This document shows positions 49,773 to 61,000 of a stretch of DNA of 64,000 nucleotides, one piece after another. The DNA comes from Hippopus hippopus. Lineage: Eukaryota; Mollusca; Bivalvia; Cardiida; Cardiidae. The number at the start of each line of letters is the position of its first letter. Within the stretch, counting starts at the first letter, position 1. The translations under genes and the position numbers were made by a program. The notes under the pieces were generated by a model. It saw nothing but the letters and a program-made list of their open reading frames with translations, searched no databases and had not been told where the DNA came from. The stretch spans positions 12,498,255 through 12,562,254 of the forward strand of contig OX328109.1 in the NCBI GenBank assembly GCA_946811185.2, in the 5' to 3' direction.

Positions 49773-50001
49773 TTAACTCTTTACTAAACAACAAAATTTC
49801 AGACTACACCAAATTGAAAGCATTTGCAGACAAAAAATTTAATGTTGCTAAAATGATGATTTCTGTCTTTGATAGAGCAGAAAACACTGTGGGAAAAGGA
49901 GAAAATGCTGGTTAACAGCATTTTCTCCTTTTCCCACAATGTTTTCAAAAGCTTTCTTTGTCAGGGTCGTTAAAACTAGGGATCGTGTGGTGAAGAGTTA
50001 A
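49773..50001 (+). repeat. TTAA-hairpin MITE, full copy
   Basis: TTAACTCTTTACTAAACAAC to GATCGTGTGGTGAAGAGTTA; centre GAAAATGCTGGTTAACAGCA; 229 bp. Confidence 0.92.
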
Positions 50002-50059
50002 CAAGCATTTAAGACCAGATATACGACCCAAATGATTGCAATTTCTAGTTTGCTCATGT

Positions 50060-50145
50060 CCACAATGTCTTAGCAAAGTGGATAGTGTAGATCAAAGATC
50101 TTGATCTTGTATGGCCGTAGTGGTAACTGAAGTTATGAAAGGCAC
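50060..50145. repeat. GATCAGACTGCA repeat, deleted centre
   Basis: ATGTCTTAGCAAAGTGGATA, GTAGATCAAAGATCTTGATC, GGTAACTGAAGTTATGAAA; the two arms are fused without the loop. Confidence 0.6.
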
Positions 50146-50146
50146 T

Positions 50147-50377
50147 TTAACCCTTCACCACACAACATAGTTTCTAGACTTTTCCAAATTGAAAGCATTT
50201 ACTGGAAACTAATTTAGTGTGGCTCCAATGATAATACTTGTCATTGATAGGGAAGAAAACGTTATTGGAAAAGGAGAAAATGCTAGTTACCAGTATTTTC
50301 TCCTATTCCCAACAATGTTTTCAAAAGGCTTGTTTACTGGACTTAAGAAAACACAGGATTGTGCAGTATTGGGTTAA
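50147..50377 (+). repeat. TTAA-hairpin MITE, full copy
   Basis: TTAACCCTTCACCACACAAC to GGATTGTGCAGTATTGGGTT; centre GAAAATGCTAGTTACCAGTA. Confidence 0.9.
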
Positions 50378-50447
50378 AGGGGCCCATTTAGAGCTCAATT
50401 TTTAGCACTGAATTAAAGGATAACTTCAGTACAAAAACCTTTTCTCA

Positions 50448-50676
50448 ATTAAGATTGACTGAATGGTGTTTTACACCGCTTTCAACATTATTTCAGTCAT
50501 ATCACGGCAACAGCTCACATATTCATTATTTTATTGATTTCACCAGTAGTTGGCTAGGGCTCTAAAGTGTCTTGCCCAAGGACACTCCCATGAAAAAAAC
50601 CCAGGGGATCCAGTGATGCTCAAACCTGAGGCCTCCAGGTCACAAGTCCTACACTTTGCCACTGAGCCATGCAGGA
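50448..50676 (-). repeat. SINE, reverse, third type
   Basis: GCTCAAACCTGAGGCCTCCA and GCCACTGAGCCATGCAGGAA at the head; AAGTGTCTTGCCCAAGGACA body; shared with 41372-41608. Confidence 0.75.
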
Positions 50677-51057
50677 ACCCCTACCGTTTCTTTAGGGTTC
50701 TTATATCCAAACATTGCTTTGCACTGAAGTTGCCCTTTAACTATTTTGTAACACACAGATAATTACTGTCATAATACTTCTTCTGCAAGTGTAAAGAAAC
50801 TGGATTGTAACATTCAGTATAAAGGTACAATATCTGCCTATAAATAATTGGATGATTGCTTTTGCAATCATTACCTCCGGCTGTTAAAATGAGATAAGAT
50901 GTTACATCATCATGCTTATTTGAATAAAGTCTCACATAATGGATGTGTTTAGTTATCATGTGGCATTTCCAAAAACTATTGCAAACTTCTGACATGAAAT
51001 CTAAAAACATCAAATGAAGCTATGAATCCCATTAAGAGAACCATCAAATAGATAACT

Positions 51058-51569
51058 GAGCCATGCTCTGTGTATAGGGGGCTTTATGCGTTTGCAAAAA
51101 GTATCTACGCAGGTCAGCCTTTGCAGTCTGCACAGGCTCACCTGAGCCGAAACTTTTTGCTTTTGGTAAATTTTCTGCAAGTCAAAGGACCAGCGTACCT
51201 CAAGATTTCGTAGAAAAAACAGATTTTATAGATCTATAAAACTGCTATGACTTACTTGGTATCATGCATCATGGAGATATATTAAAGTAACAATAAAGCC
51301 CAAAAGTAAACAAAGTGGGTGTAAAATTGCATTTGAATTTATATTATACCATTTAAAAGTATGGAAATTAATGTAAAGATGACAATCTGTCATTCTTTTT
51401 TCTGCCAGTGACAAACATGTGGCCCCACCACACAATACCAGACCGTCATCTTCACAATATTTTTCATACTTTTAAATGGTATGATTTAAATTTAAATGTA
51501 TTATGACACATGCTTTGATATTTTGGCCTTTACTGGGCCTTTAAGTCCCCTATGACCAGAGCATGGCTC
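51058..51569 (+). repeat. GAGCC MITE interrupted by an AAAGGCC palindrome
   Basis: GAGCCATGCTCTGTGTATAG at left and GACCAGAGCATGGCTC at right; the insert 51282-51543 (TTAAAGTAACAATAAAGCCC to TTGGCCTTTACTGGGCCTTT) breaks it at GATATATTAA/TTAAGTCCCC. Confidence 0.85.
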
Positions 51570-51638
51570 ATTTTTTTTTTATATCAAACATTTATTTCTT
51601 AGTTATGTTTTGTTAGCTAGACATTGCCTTACTCAATT

Positions 51639-51815
51639 AACCCTTTCCAAAACACCAATTTATAAACTTTTCCAAATTCAAAATATCAGCAGGAGACAAA
51701 TTAAAAATTCTTACAAATGAGCTTCTTTGATTGGGTAGAAAATATTGTGGTTTGTCCTTAGCAAATGCTTTGAGTTTGGTCAAGTCCAAATTTTGTGCAA
51801 TGGTAAATATTTTTT
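51639..51815. repeat. TTAA-hairpin MITE, decayed, just past NUDT6 stop
   Basis: TTAACCCTTTCCAAAACACC, TGCTTTGAGTTTGGTCAAGT; the palindrome is deleted. Likely in the NUDT6 3' UTR. Confidence 0.6.
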
Positions 51816-51843
51816 TTTTCTGGTCTTAGACAATTTCATCCAG

Positions 51844-52032
51844 TCATAGTGAACAATTTTCTGGAGATTTCAAAGGCTGGATACTGAAGCAGGGATGGTT
51901 TGTTTTTCTGTTGTATGAGGAAACAAGCGTTTGGGCTAGTATCAAATTTTCTTCTACCACACTGTCTTTGTAACATTGGGCAAAAAATCTATTGGCATCT
52001 GTAATATTTGGGTTGCTTAGAAATTCATCAAT
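51844..52032 (-). CDS. NUDT6: NUDT6 last exon
   Basis: Acceptor TATTTCAG, 62 codons then TGA. Encodes IDEFLSNPNITDANRFFAQC and a tail ending LKSPENCSL. Shorter and different from the human C terminus beyond NPNITD, as expected of the least conserved part. A possible TTTATT (AATAAA on the minus strand) lies near 51590. Confidence 0.9.
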   Translation of the reverse strand: MDEFLSNPNITDANRFFAQCYKDSVVEENLILAQTLVSSYNRKTNHPCFSIQPLKSPENCSL

Positions 52033-55000
52033 CTGAAATATAAAAAAAAGTTTTGTTTGGAATATGCATTCACAGACGAGCGCAAGTGTTTATATGTGAA
52101 AACATCGTGGCAAAAGGTGGAAAGTTCCTGTCTATGAGCAGTTCTCATTTTGGCACAATGTTTTGAAGATTGGTACTGTGCACGACTGAAAAAAAAAAAA
52201 AAAAAAAGATTCCTTCGTCTGGTAAATTAAGAACCATCAAAGCTCTGAATTAATGAAACTGACCTTTCCAATAAACTCTTTACAAAATGACAATATTTTA
52301 GACTGATTTAATTTCAAAGCATTTACATATGACAATTTAAATGTGGCTAGAATTATGCTTTTTGGCTGTGAAAGGGTAGAAAACTTTTTTTGGAAAAGCA
52401 GAAAATGCTAGTCACCAGTATTTCCTTCTTTCTCCACTATGTTTTCAAAAGCTTTCTATGGGTCACTAAAAAGAGGATTGTGTGGTAAAGGGTTAAGAAA
52501 ACTAGCTAAAAAATAACACTTCTTCAAGATTGTTTTGTCAAAATATATATCGAAGAAGCATACACTGTAGATCCAGGATCAGACTCTAAGTCCTGTACAG
52601 TCTGATCTTGATCTACAATGTCTGCAAAAACTTAAGCAGGTTCAAGTGCTTTAACTCTCTACCAAACAGCAAAGTTTTAGACTGGTCAAAGCTTTTGCAG
52701 ATTCCAACCATGGCTCAAAAGATGGAATTTGTCTTATAACAGGGAGCAATATTGTGGAAAAAGGAGCAAATACTGGTTACCAGGATTTACTCCCTTTCCC
52801 ACAATGTTTTCAAGTCTTTTTCTTCATGGTCGTTAAACTTTTTGATATTTTGGTGGAAAGTAAGGGGTTAATATGAATGAAAGTAACATATATCTCCTCA
52901 CATCCATCCATTGACATGCCTTGATCTCTTGTTGACACATTTTGATGGGCTGATCTTCGGACGTAGGTTTCATAAGGCAGATAAAATAGAAATCAGAGCA
53001 GTTGTAGCGGAATTTGACTTGATGACGAAATGTCATTATTCCAATAAAGTCAGCCATTATTCCAGTTTCCTCAAATACTTCCCTCTTAGCTGCTTCTTCG
53101 ATACCTTCAACTGTGTGAAAGAAACAAACAAATAACCATGAGGTCCATGCCTATCAGTCATGTAGTTTTTTTCAAATATTTTGATACAAATCTAGACAGG
53201 GTAGAGCCGATAATTGTAAATATTAACCCTAAACCTAGCAGTCTCAAGTTTTAACTTGCCTGAAAAACTAGCATTTTCTCCATTTCCCACAAAATTTTCC
53301 ACCTTTCCAAAGACAAGTTTCACTAAATTTCACATCTAATTTGTTGTTTGTGAGTGTTTTCAATAAGGTATAGTAAAATAATTTGTCATTTGGTAAAGAC
53401 ATAAACAAGAAGATGGTACTTTGATACAAATTTTATGTGAAGACTGGAGGACCATGTTAACACTGTACTTTGATATAAATTCCATCATTGTAAATGTAAA
53501 GACTGGAGGACCAAGTTGGGACAGTACTTTGATACAATAAAGAGTTTTATGTTACAGGCTTGACACAATAAGCCAACAGTATAGACCAGGAATAAGAAAC
53601 AACAGAAGAGACAAGATAAAGTTATCAAAGCTCTAGGCCATGTGGTAACACAATCAAAAAGTCTAATGATCGTGAGAGAAAAAGCTTTTGAAAACCTAAT
53701 GACCATGAAAGAAAAAGCTTTCAAAAGCATCATGGGAAGAAAAGATACCGGTCACCAAAATTTTCTCCTTATACCCCAATGTTGTCAACTTAATCTAAAT
53801 GAAATTCCATCATATGTGGCTCCATTTTGATGTCATCTGTGAATGCTTTCAATATGGACTAGTCTAAAATTTTCTCGTCTGATACAGAGTTTTTATCACA
53901 TAACCTCCCTTGTTTTCAGTGTAATATACCCATTACGAATGTTCTTATCTCATACACGTTTAATATCACTATAGCGTGACGTCATTTTTGATGTCATTTT
54001 GTACGTATTTCATAGAAGTGAACGGGTTTCATGGATATTACCGTGTGTACATCTATAGATGGTTTTGCATCTTCTTATCTATGATTTGTGAAATATCGTT
54101 ATGTGATAAAAAAGAAAGAATCTGACATTCGTGGGCGTATGAGATAAAAATTTTATTAAACTCGTCAAGAAAAAATGTTATTAAGCTCGCCAAAGGCTCG
54201 CTTAATAACATTTTCCTCAGACTCGTTTAATAAAATTTTATCTCAATGCCAACTCATGTCAGATCCTATATATCTTTACCAAACAACAGAATTTAAGACT
54301 TTTCTAAATTAAAAGCATTTGCATATGACAAACCACATGTAGCTAGAATGACCAGTTTGCCTTTGGATAGGGTAGCAAACATGGTGGAAAAAGGAGAAAA
54401 TGCTCATTACCTGCATTTTCTCCTTTTCCCATAATGTTCTCAAAAGGTATCTTCCTCCAGGTAATTTGAAACATGTGATTTTGTGATGAGGGATTAAGAA
54501 ATACATACATTTTTCTGCCATTCCTCCAGGAAATTTCCATAGGGAGTCTTTCGTAAAAGGATGGTACTTTTCCTGTATCACAAGAACCTGTTTTTTGGCA
54601 TTCACCACAAACCCAGCAACACCTGTAGTATAACAACAAGAATATAAACAAGCAAACTGAAAAGGATAATTACTGTCTAAGATCACTTGCCGAGTCCAGC
54701 AGCTTAGTCAGAAACATACAGGACTCGAAACAAGGGGTTGCTGGTTTGAATCCCAGACTATAGGGGCTTGCTGGTTTCAATCCTAAACTTGTTCAATTCT
54801 TTCCAAAGATTGATGATGGTCATCATTTTGATGATGGTTTTGTAGGAAAGCAGCCAGTGGCTTCGGTAAAATATTGTGCAAGGCACACTTACTAATACAA
54901 GAAACTCCAAGAAAGCATGGACAGGTACACTGGCCACTGCAATGTAACTGAAGTAAGGTTGAAAAGGATGTAAACCCTTTACAACACAATCCAGGGTTTT

Positions 55001-58000
55001 AACAACCCTGAGGAACAAGGCTTTTGAAAACACTGAGGGAAAAAGAGAAAATGCTGGTAACAAGCATTGTTTTTTTCTTTCCTAACAATGTTTTCTCTAC
55101 TTTCACAGACAAATGTCATCATTTGAACCAAATGAAATATGACCACATAAAATATATTGTCTGAAACGCTTTCAATTTGGACAAGTCTAAATTCTATCAT
55201 TACATTTTAATAAAGGGCTTGACATCATTATTGAAAGTATTTGCCAATAACACCTCAAATGTGCCTCAAATAATGGAATCTGTCTTTGAAAGAGTAGAAA
55301 GCATTGTAGGAAAAAGAGAAAATTCTGGTTACCAGAAAGGATGCCATGGAGAAAGGAGGAAATGCTACTTTCCCACAACACCTCAAAAGGCATTCTTTCT
55401 CAGATTGTCAAATATATGATTGTTCAGTACAGAAGAAAAAACATAATAACCCTTATAAAAGATTTTAAAAAATTACCAAGCAACAAAATTTTAGATTTTC
55501 CCCTATTTAGAGTTTAACCCTCTACCACACAATCCCGAGTTTTAACGACACTGAGGAAGAAGCCTTTTGAATACACTGTGGAAAAAGGAGAAAAAGCTGG
55601 TAACCAGCATTTTCTCCTTTTCCCACAATGTTTTCTACTCTATGACAGACAAATTTTCTGTTTTGAGCTATATTTAATTTGTTGTCTGCAAATGCTTTTA
55701 ATTTGGTCAAAGCCAAAATTTTGTCATTTGGGAAACAGTTAAACATATCTTATTCAAGATATAGAAGATCTTACATGAGTGTTCATGAAACACACCTAAA
55801 GCTCATCAGGTAAAACTTACTCCTTTCCCACAACTTGGACATATGGAAGAGACCAAGATGTCAGAGAGATATACTGGTAGGATCTGACATGAATTGTGAT
55901 TTGAGATAAAAATCTTATTGAAAAGCCTTGAAAAATATTATGTCTTCTCTTTACTGACTCACACATTTCTCCATAAATGAAGAACAAGAACTCGAGTTCT
56001 TTTGCCAATAGCAAGACACATATGCTATGGATTTAATGTTTGCTAAATTGAGCTTACAAGCTAACAACACAAACAGCAGTTTAAGTCAAAACAAAAAAAA
56101 ACTGTCCATATCATAGCCGAAACCGCGACATCCAGCCAAAAAACAGAGAAGTTACTCTGAAAAACACAATCTAAAAATGTTTACTCTAAACATTTTTAAA
56201 TTGTGTTTTATTCATTCCCTTATGAAAATTAAGTGGATTTGACATAAAATAATACTCTGAAAAAGCTGTATCCCAAAATATTCAAGTGGTCAGCTCCATG
56301 GCGAACATGGGATATCATAGGAACTACCCATTATAATGGAATTTTATTACAAACAAAATGAAAATAGACCGTTGGAAGAGGTATACTCTCTCTTTTTTGG
56401 TCTATCCACCCGTACTATATTTACGCTCCCATCTGAATGATCAGTCCTTCATAAATTTGTCATAAAAACTTTGCTACAGGTGCATATCTAGACGACAAAA
56501 CCTTTCCGCTATACTGCATACCGTGGAAAAAACATAAAAGTGAGCCTCTGACAGTGGTAATATCATTATTTTTGTGGACAAGTTTAATACAATTTTATCC
56601 AAGGAGCCAATGTCACATTCTTTCTATCACATGAGGATATCTCATGATTATAAATCAGAATATACAGAACTAGACATGCACATATGGTAACTTCCATAAA
56701 CCCCAAGTAAAACTCCATTCACTTCTCTCGAAGTAGTAGAAGAAGATATCTCACATGACTTCACACAATGCTTGTCTCAAACATGTTTACGATAAGAACA
56801 ATTATAATGGTTGTATTTGATTGAAAACATGGGCAATTATGTTAAAAGAATGTCAGATTGAACAATTACCTAAATATTGGTTAGCATATTCTGGTATCAT
56901 ACTGGGCTCCTTATCACTCAGCCATGTTGACATCATTACATAGCCTGGTTGGGCATGATGAAAATCCATTCCATACTGAAATTAATGTACATATAATATT
57001 GTTATATTGCTTACTACATAAGTACATGGTAGTCATTTTTACATCCTTTGTGACAAGAAAAAAAATACTTTTTTAAGCCTGGTCTAGGTTAATAGATGTT
57101 CAAAAGGCATCAAACCAGATTTGTTTCACAACTTTTTGAGAAAATCTTTGAAAAGATTGGTAATTTCCATTCACATGCAATGACAGCCCTGAAATACATA
57201 GAAAACACAAAGAATTACCAAGTTTTAGGTATTTTTCTGTAAAATTTCCTGTCCTGTTCTGTTTGCATTTTTAATGTGGGAAATTAACAAAAACCCGGAT
57301 ATCTTACATCTGAGATTTTATTAAACATGTCTAGAAAAATGTTATCAAGCAAGCCTCTTGTTCATTTTGTGGACAAGTTCAATAAAATTTGATTTCAAAA
57401 GCCAATAAATGTCAGATTCTTTTTTATCATATAACAAGATCAAACAATTTATTGATCAGATTAAGAAAACTGTACATGCACCCTTTGAAGTTTCCATGAA
57501 TAAAACCTAATTCACCCTCTGAAAGAAGTCTAAAATGATGTCACACATGATGTCAAATAATGCTATTCTAAAACATGTGTAAGATAAGAATATTTGTCAT
57601 GGGTATATTACACTCAAAACAAGGATAGTAAAATAATAACTTTTTTCACTAAATGAGTCTAGAAAAATGATATTAAGCAAGCCTTTAGCACAGAAATCAA
57701 CAGGGCTATGACAATACCTTGACTGTTCCCTTGTGAAAAGCTGAGCTAAAATTTAGTCAGTTGTATACAGGAAAACCTAAGCCATGCTGAACATACCACT
57801 AACTCTTTACCAAAAGAAAATATTTTAGACTTGTCCTAATTGAAAGCCTTTCCAGTCAACACGTTAAATTTGGCTCAAATGATGAGATTTGTCTCTGAAA
57901 GGATAGAAAACATTGTGGGAAAAGGAGACAATGCTGGTACCTTTTCCCATAATGTTTTCAAATGAATCCTTCGTCAGGATGGATAAAACTCGGAATTGTG

Positions 58001-61000
58001 TGGTAAAAGGGTTACTATACCTTTGCAAATACAGCAGTTATCTGCCCATGCTGAAGGGCAATTCTTGCCCAAAAGCCCCTCACACCTTCGGCTTTCCATT
58101 TCGGAACTGCTTCTGAAATAATATGGTATGCAGTGTGATTATTTGAATGGCATTTTACACCATTTTCCACAATATTTAAACAGAATTACAGTTTCATGGT
58201 GGCAACCAAGTTATCATTGTCTTTTTCGAGTTTAACTGCTGCTAGCATGGCGCTTTGTGATGCCTTGCATAAGGAAACTCCCATGTGACAGAGGCTACAG
58301 GAAGGGATAGAACTCACTCATTAACTCTTTACCAGACACTGAGCCCTGGTAGCTCATTTGGTAGCACACAAGACTTGAGACCTGGAGGTCGCAAGTTGGA
58401 ATCCCCAGTTCTGCAACTTTCTTCCTGAGGAGTGCTGATAGTCATTGCAACAGGATTCATTCCTCTCTCACCCCTGGTCATCCTTTCAACAATAGATATG
58501 TGGGAAAGCAGCCAGTGGCTAGGGAAGAATACTGTGCAAAAAACATGTAAAAGAAAGCTAGGAAAGCACAGATAGGTACACTGGCCACCATGACATAACT
58601 AAATTAATGTTGAAAATAGGTTTAAACACCAAACAAACAACTTCTAACAGACAACAAAGTTCTGGACTGCTCAAAAATTTAAAGCTCCTGCAGATGACAA
58701 ACTAAATGTGGCATTCATGGCTTGAATTGCCTATCAGAGGGTGAAAAATATTGCGGAAAAAAAGAAAATGCTGGTTACCCTTTCTGTTCTTTCAGAAACA
58801 ACTCCATTCATTTGATTATTTGGCAAGCATAAAATTTCGTTGTCTAGTATAGATTTAAGTCTTTACAAACAATCCAGAGTTTTCACAACCCTGATTATAA
58901 TGAGCGACAGCGAGTTACGGGCAAAGCCCGTTACAAGCAAAGCTCGTTTTGCGGTAACACCGTTCTAGATTTTTTAAAAATAAAATTCTGACTTCGTTCT
59001 GGGTTTTAGTCTAAATCTAGATAGGGATGACTAAAAATTGAGTGTCTTCCGGTTAGTCGCACAGCGTCACACGTATCACAATCTTTCGCACATTTTCCTG
59101 ATTAGTCAAAAATGACAATAATTATCTACCTATCGGATGATAACTTAAAAATCAACGTCAGTTTAACGAGTATCGATTATTCAATTTCCTACTTACTTTC
59201 AGCGTATTGAACGTCTATTTTTGTATAAATATACTCAATGATCTATGCTATCCAATGATGACGTCATTAATCGTACTATTTTTACGTCATGCACGAGCCG
59301 TTTTTTCACGGAAAATATTGTGTCTAAGACATCATGACTGAACTAGTTTTTTGACTGTTTCAAATTACAAGCTGCCCAGTGCATTTTGGTGCAAAATATA
59401 TATTTTTGGCCTAAAAATATAGGAAATTAATGTAAAAAATATAGGAGTAAAATAGGAAATTATCGGCTTACAAAGGACTTCTATTAACATTAAAATGTAC
59501 AATGAACTTGAAAGGCAACAGACTAAAAGCAATAAAGCAAATCCAAATTTTACCAAAGTCTGATGAATTTTCCCTGGCCTCCAGCTTCCCTTACAGCCAG
59601 CCCTTTATCCCTTTCCCAAACAATCCCTGGTTTTCACAACCCTGAGAAAGAAGTCTTCTGAAAACATTGTGGGAAAAGGAGAAAATGCTGGTAACCAGCA
59701 TTTTCTCCTTTTCCCACCATGTTTTATTCCCTTCCCAAAACAAATTTCAATTTTTGAGTCACATTAATTTTGTCGTCTGCAAATGCTTCCAATTTGGACT
59801 AGTCTACAATTATGTCGTTTGGTAAAGAGTTAAATCACCATCTCTATTATTACAACATAGATATCTCATTAAATGTAATTTTTTTTTTTAATTTCCTTTA
59901 TTGCTTTACGTCAGCAAATTAATGTATTTGACCAGCACAAGTCATTTAAATTACTGACTAGAATACTATAATACTCAAGCTAACTAGACCACTTGCTTTG
60001 TGAAGATCTTGAGAAAGCAAAGCACCATTTTTCAATGAACATCAAAGGATAAGATAAGACTAACTAGATCCTTCCTTCAATGCAGGTAACACTTATTAAA
60101 GCTATAGCTATAGATATTCAGTGCATTGACATTAGTTTCAACACAATACATGTAACTGTATTGTAAATCAATGCACTTCATCAGCAGCATTTTGAAAACT
60201 AGAGGCCCTTGAGTGCCTGAAATCGCTGTACTGGCATTGATTTTGCTTTTTTGCTAGCATACACTATAAATTCATGATGCAAAAAGAAAAAAAAGAAAAA
60301 AAAACACAAAAATGTGTTCTTGCAACTGGGCTTGAACCCACTAAGACAGCATAAGAAGGCATGGTGAACTGAACAAACAGTGAAAAAAAAATGAAGTGCA
60401 ATTTCTCAAAACTAAATGTTTGGAATCCAGCTAAATTGATAGGGTTTGAGTACGCCTTGTATTAAACAATTCTAGCAAATTTAAAAAAAATGTGACTTAT
60501 AATGTGGACTTTGTTGAGTAAACGATACTAAGTCATCAAATGGCAGCTTTTCCTGAATGGTTTACTAGATTTTCTTCACTTTTAATAGAGTTCAATCCCT
60601 TGATGAACCAAATAATCTTTGCAAGTTTCAAAAAAATTGGATCAACACTGTGGACTTCATTGCCTAAACAAGAAATGGAAATTTTCAACTTTGAATGGCT
60701 ACTTTTTCCGTACTGATGGTCAGATTTTTTTTCAAATCTATAGGATTCAAGCTGTTGATGATACAAAGCAACTGTGCAGGTTTCATGAAAATTCAACCAC
60801 AAATGCTGCCTCATTGCGTAAACAAGAAATGGAAATTTTCAACTTGAAATGGCTACTTTTCCCATACTCTTCGTTGGATTTTTTTTCAAAATCAATAGGG
60901 TTGAAGCTATTGATGAGATAAACAAACTGTGCACGTTTCACAGAAATCTGACCACAAATGCAGACTTTATTGCATAAACAAGAAATGGGAATTTTCAACT

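Noticed and set aside
58341..58420. Stand-alone tRNA gene
   Set aside because: A and B boxes are present but the acceptor stem does not pair, and the sequence continues into a SINE body and A-rich tail shared by other copies.
60536..60998. Minus- and plus-strand frames near 60.6-60.9 kb
   Set aside because: Produced by the 155-bp units of the type 4 element.
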